A program made the position numbers and the translations under genes. Shown piece by piece: positions 44,601-52,926 of a stretch of DNA of 64,000 nucleotides (position 1 is its first letter; the number at the start of each line of letters is the position of its first letter). The stretch is from Burkholderia sp. Ax-1719 (lineage in GTDB: Bacteria > Pseudomonadota > Gammaproteobacteria > Burkholderiales > Burkholderiaceae). The DNA lies in assembly GCF_011753055.1 (NCBI RefSeq), contig NZ_VWWJ01000018.1:1-64000 (forward strand), read 5' to 3'. The notes beneath the pieces are model-generated. The model saw only the letters and a program-made list of their open reading frames with translations. It made no database searches and was not told the origin of the DNA.

Positions 44601-46283
44601 TGTTGCGGCTTTTTAGAAATGTCCGGTTCTGGCTCATTAGAAATGTCCGATTCCTGCCCTGATTGACGCGCACGCTTGCGCGATGCGTCGACCAGGGGCG
44701 AACCATGAACGGACGTGAGCTGATCACGGCAAGCATGCGCGAACTTGAGCGGGTCAAGGTAATCGAGGCGGTTGTTGACGGCCGTCTGCGCTGTTTTCAA
44801 GCGGCTGAGCGGCTGCAACTCAGCGAACGGCAGATCAGCCGGCTGTGTCGGCGCTATGAGGCTTGCGGGCCAGCCGGCCTGGTCTCGACCAGGCGTGGAC
44901 AGCCGAGTAACCGGGAATTGCCCGTCGATCTGCGGGCCCGGGCCATGGCGCTGGTGCGTGAGCGTTACGCCGATTTCGGGCCGACGCTGGCCTGCGAGAA
45001 GCTCGCTGAGTGCCACGGGATTGAGCTGGCCCGGGAGACCGTACGTCGATGGATGCGCGATGCGGGTCTGTGGATTCCACGCGCGCAGCGCCCGCCGAAG
45101 GTCTACCAGCCCCGGGCGCGCCGGGCGTGCCTCGGCGAGCTGGTCCAGATCGACGGCAGCGACCATCGCTGGTTCGAGGACCGCGCACCGGCCTGCACGC
45201 TGCTGGGCTACGTCGATGACGCGACGAGCCGCCTGATGCACCTGCACTTCACGGCCACCGAATCGACCTTCAGCTACTTCGAGGCCACGCGGGCGTACCT
45301 GGAACGTCACGGCAAGCCGGTGGCGCTGTATAGCGACAAGGCAAGCGTGTTCCGCAGCGTCAAGGCCCACGAAACGGGCCGCAGCGTGACGCACTTCGGA
45401 CGCGCCATGTACGAGCTGAACATCGACACGTTCTGCGCCAACAGCAGCCCGGCCAAGGGCCGGGTGGAACGCGCGCACCTGACGCTGCAGGACCGGCTTG
45501 TGAAGGAACTCCGCCTGCGCGGCATCAGCACCCTGGCGCACGCGAATGCGTATGCGCCCACCTTTATGCAGCGCTACAACGCACGGTTTGCGAAGCCGCC
45601 GCGCAGCACGTTCGATGCGCACCGGCCACTGCGCCCGGACGAGGATCTGGACGCCCTGCTCACCTGGCGCGAAACGCGGCGCGTCACGAAGGCGCTGACG
45701 GTGCAGTACGACCGCGTGATGTACCTGCTCGACGACACGCCGGAGAACCGCAAACGCGTGCATCGCTACATCGAGGTCTGGGAGTATCCGGACGGGCGCA
45801 TCGAGATCCGCGCCGATGGCCAGGTCCTGCCGTACCGCGAGTATGACCGGCTCACCGAGGTGGACCAGGGCGCGGTAATCGAGCACAAGCGCCTGGCGCA
45901 CGCACTCGCGGTCGCGCAGGCCCTGCAGGCGCAGCGCGATGACAGGCGGGCGTCGGGGTCGCCCTCGCGCACGAACCAGGGCCAGCCCGTGCGGGCCGCG
46001 AAGCGGCGAGCGGGCACGAAGACGACGCGCGAGTTCACGCAGGCGGACATGGACGCGGTGATTGTGAAACTGGCGCAGGCCGCAAAGACAGGTTCAAAGC
46101 CGGACGCAAAACCGGGCCGACGGTCTGCAAAGGCCCGCTGAATGGGCACAGGCACCCTGCTGCGTCAAACGCTATCCTTCAACACGGAGTGACGATCGAA
46201 CAGGTGAAAGATAGAAGCAGATCTCGTTAAAACCGGACATTTCTATTGAGGCGGAGACCGGACATCTCTATCTGGCCATGACA
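44601..46283 (+). mobile_element. Complete insertion sequence, ISNCY/IS1202-type, 1683 bp
   Basis: Both ends begin TGT. The left end is TGTTGCGGCTTTTTAG then AAATGTCCGG. The right end, read inward, is TGTCATGGCCAGATAG then AGATGTCCGG; 18 of 26 positions match. Each end carries a second internal copy of the tagaaatgtccg motif: at 44614 and 44638 on the left, 46233 and 46258 on the right (inverted). This is a double-site arrangement suited to transposase binding. The 4-bp tttg flanks both sides (44597-44600 and 46284-46287), consistent with a 4-5 bp target duplication. It carries one transposase gene. Confidence 0.8.
44705..46141 (+). CDS. ISNCY-family (IS1202-like) DDE transposase
   Basis: 478 residues from ATG 44705 (MNGRELITASMRELERVKVIEAV). 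N-terminal HTH: AAERLQLSERQISRLCRRYEACGPAGLVSTRRGQPSNR. An rve-type catalytic core follows with D150 (LVQIDGSDHRWFED), D211 (ALYSDKASVFR) and E255 (SPAKGRVERAHLTLQDRLVKELR), an intact DDE triad. The C-terminal tail is basic. Full-length reading frame inside matching terminal repeats, so the element is potentially active. A plausible AGGGG ribosome site precedes the ATG. Confidence 0.92.
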   Translation: MNGRELITASMRELERVKVIEAVVDGRLRCFQAAERLQLSERQISRLCRRYEACGPAGLVSTRRGQPSNRELPVDLRARAMALVRERYADFGPTLACEKLAECHGIELARETVRRWMRDAGLWIPRAQRPPKVYQPRARRACLGELVQIDGSDHRWFEDRAPACTLLGYVDDATSRLMHLHFTATESTFSYFEATRAYLERHGKPVALYSDKASVFRSVKAHETGRSVTHFGRAMYELNIDTFCANSSPAKGRVERAHLTLQDRLVKELRLRGISTLAHANAYAPTFMQRYNARFAKPPRSTFDAHRPLRPDEDLDALLTWRETRRVTKALTVQYDRVMYLLDDTPENRKRVHRYIEVWEYPDGRIEIRADGQVLPYREYDRLTEVDQGAVIEHKRLAHALAVAQALQAQRDDRRASGSPSRTNQGQPVRAAKRRAGTKTTREFTQADMDAVIVKLAQAAKTGSKPDAKPGRRSAKAR

Positions 46284-46289
46284 TTTGTT

Positions 46290-46345
46290 TGTAGTGGCTA
46301 AGTTAAAACGTCCGCTTTTGACCACGTTCAAATGTCCGCTTTCAG
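46290..46345 (+). mobile_element. Left-end remnant of a second, related IS
   Basis: It begins TGTAGTGGCTAAGTTAAAAC then GTCCGC, matching the left end of the intact IS at 17 of 26 positions. A second motif ttcaaatgtccgc follows 24 bp later, the same double-motif spacing as the intact left end. No transposase follows; the topoisomerase gene ends 26 bp further on. Only 6 bp separate it from the intact IS. Confidence 0.5.
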
Positions 46346-46370
46346 CTTGATCTGAACAGCCCGGCTGCGC

Positions 46371-47612
46371 TCAAATCGCCATCGCCTCAACACGACGATT
46401 AGGCGCATCAGCCGCCTTACGGCGTGAGCGAACCGTCCGAACCGAGCGAACCAACAGCCTCGTCAGTTCCGTCTCGCCAGATTGCAGGCCCTTGCGATCA
46501 CGACGCGCTTCGCGTGCACGCCGTTTGGCGTCTTTCTCAAGAAACACCACGAGCGAAGCCTCGCCATTCTTGAGACCGTGTCGGCGCACCCCGAAAATCG
46601 CATTCGCCAGTTCACCGGCCTCGAATGCGTCGATGATCGCCGGATGCACGTAACACTTGCGGCAAACCGCCGGCGTATTTCGCAGCAGCTGCGAAACTTC
46701 CTTGATGGTCCCCACGATCTGTTTGCGCGCTTCGGTCACTGTCGCCCATTCGAGCTTGCGCAAGGCCGCGAGCGCAAACACACTCCCAGCCCACGTGCGA
46801 TAGTCCTTGGCCGTGAAATCCGCGCCGGTTGCCTCGCGCAAATACGCGTTGACGTCGGCCGACCCAACGACATGGCGCGCGCCATCGGCATCGAGATACT
46901 GAAACAGATCCTGACCCGGCAGATCCATGCAGCGCTTCATGATGCGCGCGATACGCGCATCGTTCACGGCGACATCATGCTCGATGCCGCTCTTGCCGCG
47001 AAACTTAAAGCGCAGCGTGCCAGCCGACACTTTCACGTGTCGCTTGCGCAGCGTCGTCAGGCCATACGAGTGGTTTTCGCGCGCATATTCCTCGCTGCCA
47101 ACCCGTATCAGCGTCGTATCGAGCAGCCGCACCACGGTGGCGAGCACCTTGTCGCGCGGTATGCCGTCGAGCGCAAGATCGCGTTTGACGCGTGCGCGCA
47201 GCTTCGGCAACACCGCGCCGAAGGACAGCAGCCGCTCGTACTTGTCGGCGTCACGCGTCGCGCGCCACTCAGGGTGATAGCGATATTGCTTGCGGCCGCG
47301 CGCATCGCGGCCGGTCGCCTGGAGATGCCCGCGCGGATCGGGACAGATCCAGACCTCGGTGTAGGCCGGTGGAATGGCCAGTGAATTAATGCGGTGAATG
47401 TCCCGTTCGCTGCTGATGCGCTTGCCTTGCGTATCGAAGTACGCAAAAGCGCCCCGGCTCCGCTTGCGGGTATAGCCCGCGCGCGAATCATCGACGTAGC
47501 GCAGTCCAGCGGGAAGATTGTCTAGCGAAGGATTCAGGGCGTCTTCTACCGCGCTGACGACTTCGGCGCACTCGTCAACGCACGCTTCGGGGCACTTTTG
47601 CATTTTCGCCAC
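46371..47612 (-). CDS. DNA topoisomerase IB (poxvirus/bacterial type)
   Basis: 413 residues; relaxes supercoils by a 3'-phosphotyrosyl intermediate. N-terminal domain LRYVDDSRAGYTRKRSRGAFAYFDTQGKRI. Catalytic core: RVGSEEYARENHSYGLTTLRKRHVKV (catalytic Arg/Lys region), TAKDYRTWAGSVFA and the nucleophile Y321 in VCRKCYVHPAI. The polar, Cys-rich first 30 residues are variable. It converges on the IS remnant and is unrelated to IS function. Typical accessory chromosomal gene in Burkholderiaceae. Confidence 0.93.
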   Translation of the reverse strand: MAKMQKCPEACVDECAEVVSAVEDALNPSLDNLPAGLRYVDDSRAGYTRKRSRGAFAYFDTQGKRISSERDIHRINSLAIPPAYTEVWICPDPRGHLQATGRDARGRKQYRYHPEWRATRDADKYERLLSFGAVLPKLRARVKRDLALDGIPRDKVLATVVRLLDTTLIRVGSEEYARENHSYGLTTLRKRHVKVSAGTLRFKFRGKSGIEHDVAVNDARIARIMKRCMDLPGQDLFQYLDADGARHVVGSADVNAYLREATGADFTAKDYRTWAGSVFALAALRKLEWATVTEARKQIVGTIKEVSQLLRNTPAVCRKCYVHPAIIDAFEAGELANAIFGVRRHGLKNGEASLVVFLEKDAKRRAREARRDRKGLQSGETELTRLLVRSVRTVRSRRKAADAPNRRVEAMAI

Positions 47613-47685
47613 GGTTTCCTCCGACTATTGCCATCTCTGCTTTGCGAAAGCCCCCGCAACTCGCGTGCCGCCGACCTCCCCTCGA

Positions 47686-48930
47686 TCAAACCGCCTGCCG
47701 GGCGGCTTCCATCAGCGCCAGATGGCGCAGCAGCTTGGTCACCATCGCCGCCACGATCAGCGAGAGCACCACGAAAAATATCGCGAGCGGCGTGAGCGAC
47801 TGGATGGACACGAAGCCGGCAAGCGCCATCATCGCCGACGACACCAGCAACAGCGCACAGCCAAGAATGGCGCTGGTCAGCCCGGCAATGTGCGGAAACA
47901 GCGAATTGCCCTTGGCCATCAGCGTCGGATACATCGCACCGGCGCAGAAGCCCATCACCAGCACCGGCGTCGCGAGCGTCCAGACCTGCAGACCCACCGT
48001 CAGCGCGAGCACCAGCATCGTGATCGACGACGCTGCCATCACGCGCGTGCCAATCCGCAGGCGCTGCTCCGGCGTCGGCAGGCGCGGGCCGTGCAGACGG
48101 TTAGACAGCCCGCCCAGGAAGTACATCATGCCGATGCCGAGCGCGAGATAGCCGAAAAACGTGGGTGGCTTGTGCAAGGTGCTCTGCACCATGAACGGCC
48201 CGACGATATTGAATACCAGCAGGATGCTGTAGCACAGCCCCTGGGCCAGAAAGCAGCTTTGAAACACCGGGCTGGACAGCACTTTGCCCGCATTGCGCAT
48301 GAGCGTACGCGGTTCCAGATGAACGGGCTGCCGCAGCGTTTCGCGATAGCGCCACAGCACCGTCCACATCACGAGCGAACAGACCAGCAGAAACACGAGG
48401 CACGCCTGCCAGCCAAACCACGTTTGCAGATGCGCGCCAATCACCGGCGCGACGATCGGTGCAAGGCCCCACGCGATCGACATATAGGTGAACGCGTGCA
48501 TCAGCGCCTGACCGGAGAAAGAATCCGTGATGATGGCCTTGGCGAGCAGATTGGTGGTGGCAATACCGAAACCCTGCAGACAGCGAGCCGCGAGGAACAG
48601 GCCGATATTGGGCGCGGCCAGCGACAGCACGCAGCCAATCGTGTAGATGACGAGGCCGCCTGCCAGCACGCGCTTGCGCCCGTAAGCGTCGGCGATTGGC
48701 CCGAAGATCAGTTGCCCTAGCGCGTAGGCCGCCATATAGCCGGAAACGCTCGACTGGATCGCCTGCGACGAGGTGGAGAAGTAATGCGCCATCGCAGGCA
48801 GCGCGGGAACATAGACGTCAATGGCGAACTGACCGGCCGAGGCGAACAGGCAGATCAGAAACAACAGAAAACGAGGTGTGTTCGATGCAGGGGTCACAGC
48901 GATGGTGCGGTCTGCGCAATCGTGGCTCAT
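47686..48930 (-). CDS. MFS transporter, Bcr/CflA drug-resistance subfamily
   Basis: 414 residues from ATG 48930; an in-frame ATG at 48960 is possible. Starts MSHDCADRTIAVTPASNTPRFLLFLICLFASAGQFAIDVYVPALPAMAHYFSTSSQAIQSSVSGYMAAYALGQLIFGPIADAYGRKRVLAGGLV, the Bcr/CflA hallmark (D-x-Y-x-PALP and motif A). Twelve helices; putative proton antiporter for drugs or metabolites such as peptides. Stand-alone between the topoisomerase and the cardiolipin synthase. Confidence 0.88.
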   Translation of the reverse strand: MSHDCADRTIAVTPASNTPRFLLFLICLFASAGQFAIDVYVPALPAMAHYFSTSSQAIQSSVSGYMAAYALGQLIFGPIADAYGRKRVLAGGLVIYTIGCVLSLAAPNIGLFLAARCLQGFGIATTNLLAKAIITDSFSGQALMHAFTYMSIAWGLAPIVAPVIGAHLQTWFGWQACLVFLLVCSLVMWTVLWRYRETLRQPVHLEPRTLMRNAGKVLSSPVFQSCFLAQGLCYSILLVFNIVGPFMVQSTLHKPPTFFGYLALGIGMMYFLGGLSNRLHGPRLPTPEQRLRIGTRVMAASSITMLVLALTVGLQVWTLATPVLVMGFCAGAMYPTLMAKGNSLFPHIAGLTSAILGCALLLVSSAMMALAGFVSIQSLTPLAIFFVVLSLIVAAMVTKLLRHLALMEAARQAV

Positions 48931-49034
48931 GAGTCCGTCAAGGTTGCAAATTCGGCGCACATACTAGCATCGCTTTGGCCGATGCTCCTGGACTCTGTCG
49001 CCGGGCAATCGCGCCCTGCCCGCGCCGCCCGCCT

Positions 49035-50306
49035 TTAAAGCTGCGAATCGAGCAACGCGACTGTGCGTTCTAGCAGCTTTTCAGGAAGCGGACGGTTACG
49101 CCATGCCTCAAGCGTGATACGTCTGGCATTGCGGATATCGTCATCGAAAATCGCCGTCTGTTGCCGTGCGAAGCCGCGGTCGTAGATATTCAGGTTGGCT
49201 TCGTCGTTGAGCTTGAACGACCGGCTGTCGAAATTGGTCGAGCCCACCGACACCATATATTCGTCGACCACCATCAGCTTGCAGTGGAACATCGTCGGCT
49301 GATATTCGTACATTTGCACGCCGGCTTCGAGCAGCGCGCCCCAGCACGCGCGTGAGGCCTCGCGCACCGTATGGGTATCGATACGCTTGCCGGGCGTGAT
49401 GATGCGCACGGCCACGCCGCGCTTCGCGGCTTCGACGATGGCGTTGATGGTCAGCTTGTCCGGCACGAAATACGCGCTCGATAGCTGGATCGAATGCGTC
49501 GCAGCGGTGATGGCCATGAGGTACATCAGCTGCATGTCGTCGCTGCCGCCCGACGGCGAGCTGCTGAACATGTGCGCGAAGCCGTCGCCCGCGGCGGCGA
49601 GCTGCGGAAAATACCGTGGGCCGTGCAGCACGTTGCCGGTCGCCTTGACCCAGTTGTCCATGAACACGGCCTGCATGTGCCCGACCGCCGGGCCTTCGAG
49701 GCGAAAATGGGTATCGCGCCAATGTTGCTCGTCCTGCGCGTCGCCGGTCCATTCGTCGGCAATGCCCACGCCGCCCGTAAAGCCGATGCGCCCGTCGATC
49801 ACGAGCAGCTTGCGGTGCGTGCGGTCGTTCATCCTGCCAAGGCCGGTCCAGTGCGGCTTGTGGTACTGGATCACCTCCGCGCCCGCCTCGCGCAGCAGGT
49901 GCAGATAGCGCGGATCCATTTTTGAGGAGCCGATCCAGTCCAGCAGAACGTGGACGGCAATGCCCGCGCGTGCCTGCTCGGAGAGCGCCTGCGCAAACCG
50001 TTCGCCGATTCCGCCCGACCAGTAAATAAACGTTTCGAAGGTTATGGTGTGCCGCGCCGCACGAATCGCGTCGAGCATGGCGGGAAAGATCCGGTCACCG
50101 TTGACTAGCACCTCGAAGCGATTGCCGTCGACCACCGGCGGCCCAAGCAGCAGGCCCATCGAGCGCGTGAATTGCGGGTCGTCGCTGGCGTAGAGCCGGT
50201 CGATCTTGTGTTCGATCTTCTTTTCACCGCTCGTCAGGTTGGCGATCACCAGTACGGTGATCAGCGTGACGACTACAGTCAGCACGATCAGGGCAATCGT
50301 CGCCAT
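49035..50306 (-). CDS. Cardiolipin synthase / phospholipase D family protein
   Basis: 423 residues. N-terminal helix ATIALIVLTVVVTLITVLVIANL anchors it to the inner membrane. Two HKD motifs: HRKLLVIDGRIGFTGG and HCKLMVVDEYMVSVGSTNFDSRS, each with H, K and D intact. Intervening segments such as TFETFIYWSGGIGERFAQAL are typical for ClsB/ClsC-like enzymes. Expected to join phosphatidylglycerol or related head groups into cardiolipin. ATG 50306 is preferred; a start 48 bases upstream adds a polar extension. Confidence 0.88.
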   Translation of the reverse strand: MATIALIVLTVVVTLITVLVIANLTSGEKKIEHKIDRLYASDDPQFTRSMGLLLGPPVVDGNRFEVLVNGDRIFPAMLDAIRAARHTITFETFIYWSGGIGERFAQALSEQARAGIAVHVLLDWIGSSKMDPRYLHLLREAGAEVIQYHKPHWTGLGRMNDRTHRKLLVIDGRIGFTGGVGIADEWTGDAQDEQHWRDTHFRLEGPAVGHMQAVFMDNWVKATGNVLHGPRYFPQLAAAGDGFAHMFSSSPSGGSDDMQLMYLMAITAATHSIQLSSAYFVPDKLTINAIVEAAKRGVAVRIITPGKRIDTHTVREASRACWGALLEAGVQMYEYQPTMFHCKLMVVDEYMVSVGSTNFDSRSFKLNDEANLNIYDRGFARQQTAIFDDDIRNARRITLEAWRNRPLPEKLLERTVALLDSQL

Positions 50307-50437
50307 GCACGGGCCTCGCGTTGCGAACAGGGTTGAGCGAACTCTCCCTAGCATGCAATGGTCCCGGGCTGCGGAATCGATTTGGCCCCTTACAGGTGGA
50401 CGCGAGAACTACCCCGCGCCCATCCCCACCCGCCCGA

Positions 50438-51949
50438 TCAGTGATCCGTCAGCCCCAGCATCTTGTCGAAAAACACGCTGGCCAGAATGCCTGCGACAAA
50501 GCCATTCCTCGGCGTGCCCGCATAAGCAGCGTTGCCCCACGTGTTCGTATTCCACGTCCGCATCACATACGGGCTCAGAATAATGCTGCGCGTGAGCGCG
50601 ATATTCGCGTCGAGTTTGAGCCCGTATTGCGTGCGACCCACCGTATAGCCGGTGCCGCCCGCCGCCAGATTCTCCTGCTTCAGATATTCCTGCTCGTGCG
50701 GCGTCAGCGTCGCCCAGTTGAACGAGAGCGAAATGCTGTCGTGCGGGCGGCTGCGCAGCGGCGCTTCCAGGATCACACCGGTGCTGCCGGTCATGGCGAG
50801 GCCCGTCGTCGCGTGCGAATCGAAGCTGGCCGTCGCGGTTGCGAATAGCGAAACGGCGGTCGGGTCCGGCGCGCTGGAATTGCCGCCATCGGGACGATAA
50901 ATTACCTGACGCCCGCCAAAATACATCCCCGACGTGCCCTTGTGCGTGCCCAGCGTGAACGGGTCGGTCTGCGTGCGCGTGTTGTAGTAGAGCATCAGTT
51001 CGTAGCTCTTCGGGAACGGATCGGTCTGATACGTCGTGCGGTACGTCACGTTGGCCAGATAGACATTGCTGTCCGGCACGCTGTCGGTCCATTCCCAGCC
51101 GTTTGTGAACGGAAACGCCGGATTCGAGCGCCACATGCCGCCCTGCACCGACCATTCGGGCGTGAAGTTATAGCGCACGCGGCCGCCCCAGTTCACGTAG
51201 ATCGGCGGATTCATGCCCGCGTTGTCCTGCAGGATCGCGCTCTGGCAACCAAAGCCCTGGTTGCACACGGGAGCCCCAAAATACAGCCCCGGATTGCTCT
51301 TGCCGACTTCGACGTCAAGCTTGTCGTGAAACGCCTTTTGCTCCCACGTGAACATCGCGAGGTGCGAAACCTTCGGCACGTAGGGGCCGGGCTGCCCGCC
51401 CAGCACGTCGCCCACCTGCGTGCCCCACCCCAGGTTATGCGTGAACGGCACGAACAGTTGCTGGAAGTGGATCGTCGCGCCCGGGAAGCCCGCGATCTTT
51501 TGCAGATCGAAATCGCCGCCGACGGCGATGAAGGTGAGCGCTTCGTGATTGCCGGTCTGCTGGCCGACGCTCGGGTTGGCGAGATACATCTGCACGAGAT
51601 TGAACGTCGGCGTAAAGCCCCAGTTATTGAGCTTTTCACCGATGCCGGAGAGCGGGCCCTGGCGCGGGCTTTCGGGCGGTTCCGGCGTGGCATTGCCGAT
51701 GTGCGAAACGCCCAGTTGATCGGTCGACGGAATGCCCTGCTGCACGGCAGGGCGATCAGTGGAAGCCTGCTTGATGGTGCCGTCGTTGGCTGCGAGCGTC
51801 AGCGTAGCAGCGCGTTTTTCGACCGTTTTATCGGCCTTTTTCGCTGAGTTTGCGACTGCGTCCGAAGCGCCCACAGGCGCACTCTGCGCATAGACCGCGC
51901 CGCTTGCGATCATCGTCGCCAATGCAATCGACGAAATTCGCAGATTCAT
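50438..51949 (-). CDS. OprB-like carbohydrate-selective outer-membrane porin
   Basis: 503 residues. Signal peptide from MNLRISSIALATMIASGAVYA-QSAPVG (start 51949; a start 42 bases upstream lacks signal character). A long polar linker (residues ~20-90) leads into an OprB-type barrel: NWGFTPTFNLVQMYLANPSVGQQTGNHEALTF, DVEVGKSNPGLYFGAP, SVQGGMWRSNPAFPFTNGWEWTD. It ends MLGLTDH rather than in an aromatic residue, unusual for a BAM substrate, though F is near (ASVFFDKML). It lies 154 bp downstream of the SDR gene on the same strand and may serve uptake for the catabolic cluster; that is inference. Confidence 0.8.
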   Translation of the reverse strand: MNLRISSIALATMIASGAVYAQSAPVGASDAVANSAKKADKTVEKRAATLTLAANDGTIKQASTDRPAVQQGIPSTDQLGVSHIGNATPEPPESPRQGPLSGIGEKLNNWGFTPTFNLVQMYLANPSVGQQTGNHEALTFIAVGGDFDLQKIAGFPGATIHFQQLFVPFTHNLGWGTQVGDVLGGQPGPYVPKVSHLAMFTWEQKAFHDKLDVEVGKSNPGLYFGAPVCNQGFGCQSAILQDNAGMNPPIYVNWGGRVRYNFTPEWSVQGGMWRSNPAFPFTNGWEWTDSVPDSNVYLANVTYRTTYQTDPFPKSYELMLYYNTRTQTDPFTLGTHKGTSGMYFGGRQVIYRPDGGNSSAPDPTAVSLFATATASFDSHATTGLAMTGSTGVILEAPLRSRPHDSISLSFNWATLTPHEQEYLKQENLAAGGTGYTVGRTQYGLKLDANIALTRSIILSPYVMRTWNTNTWGNAAYAGTPRNGFVAGILASVFFDKMLGLTDH

Positions 51950-52103
51950 TTTTTTCTGAGTATTAAGGATTCCAAACCGATAAATCGTCATTATTGTCGT
52001 CTCCAGTATTTTTAAGGCAAAGCGATCCCCACCGCGCCTCTCTACGGGCGCGTTGCGAAATACGTGGGGTAAAAGAGTGTGCCGGCGAAGCGCGCCGGCT
52101 GTG

Positions 52104-52907
52104 CTACCAGGCCGTCGAGCCGCCGTCGATGGGGAAGTCCGCGCCGGTGATCCAGGCGGCTTCGTCCGAGGCGAGGAAGAGCGCGCACCACGCGATATCC
52201 TCGGGCTGGCCTACGCGCCGCGTCATCATTTTGGACAGCACGCGCTCCATCAATTCAGGCTGCACGTTCAGATGACGACGCGTGGCTTCGGTTTCGACAA
52301 GTCCCGGCGAAATCGTATTCGCGCGGATGCCGTGCGGGCCGCCCTCCATCGCCAGCTGGCGCGTCATGGCGAGCACGCCGCCCTTGCCCGCGCAATGAGC
52401 AAGCGCCGGTGAGCCTTCGAGCGCATGCGTCGCATTGGCCGATGCGAAGTTGATGATCGAGCCGCCACGCACCTGCAGCGCAGGCCACGCGGCCTGACAC
52501 AGCAGAAACACGATGTCGAGTTCGCCCGTGAGCGTTCTACGCCATTGGGTCTCGTAGTCCATCTCGTCGATCCATGCGAACGCGCCGAATGCCGCCGCGT
52601 TGACGAGCACGTCGATACCACCATGCCGCTCGACGGCGAATTCGACGAAGCGCGACGCCTCACCTCGCGCGGTCAGGTCGCAAGGATGCAGACTGTCGAT
52701 CTGCCAGCCGCGCTCGCGTGCTTCTTCGACGGTGCGCCCTGCGGCCTCGGCATCGATATCGCAGCCCACGACGCGCGCGCCCTGCGCCGCGAACAGCATC
52801 GCGCAACCCTTGCCGATGCCATTGCCAATGCCTGTCACGAGCGCGGTCTTGCCGCGCAGGCGCTCGCCGCGAGCGACGGGCAGCGCGGGCTTGAAAGCGG
52901 ATTTCAT
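52104..52907 (-). CDS. SDR-family oxidoreductase with His in place of the catalytic Tyr
   Basis: 267 residues. NAD(P) motif TGIGNGIG at ~25-32, NAAA-type motif VLVNAAAFGA, and C-terminal PGLVETEATR and ITGADFPIDGGST. The catalytic YxxxK is HCAGK at 171-175, so Tyr is His171, while K175 is kept. Ser at the usual position is also not clear (ASANATHALEG). The enzyme may have an altered mechanism or be a non-reductive SDR. It follows the MFS gene on the same strand after 19 bp; together they look like a two-gene unit of the adjacent catabolic cluster. Confidence 0.85.
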   Translation of the reverse strand: MKSAFKPALPVARGERLRGKTALVTGIGNGIGKGCAMLFAAQGARVVGCDIDAEAAGRTVEEARERGWQIDSLHPCDLTARGEASRFVEFAVERHGGIDVLVNAAAFGAFAWIDEMDYETQWRRTLTGELDIVFLLCQAAWPALQVRGGSIINFASANATHALEGSPALAHCAGKGGVLAMTRQLAMEGGPHGIRANTISPGLVETEATRRHLNVQPELMERVLSKMMTRRVGQPEDIAWCALFLASDEAAWITGADFPIDGGSTAW

Positions 52908-52926
52908 CTGGCGTCTCCCGATCGAC

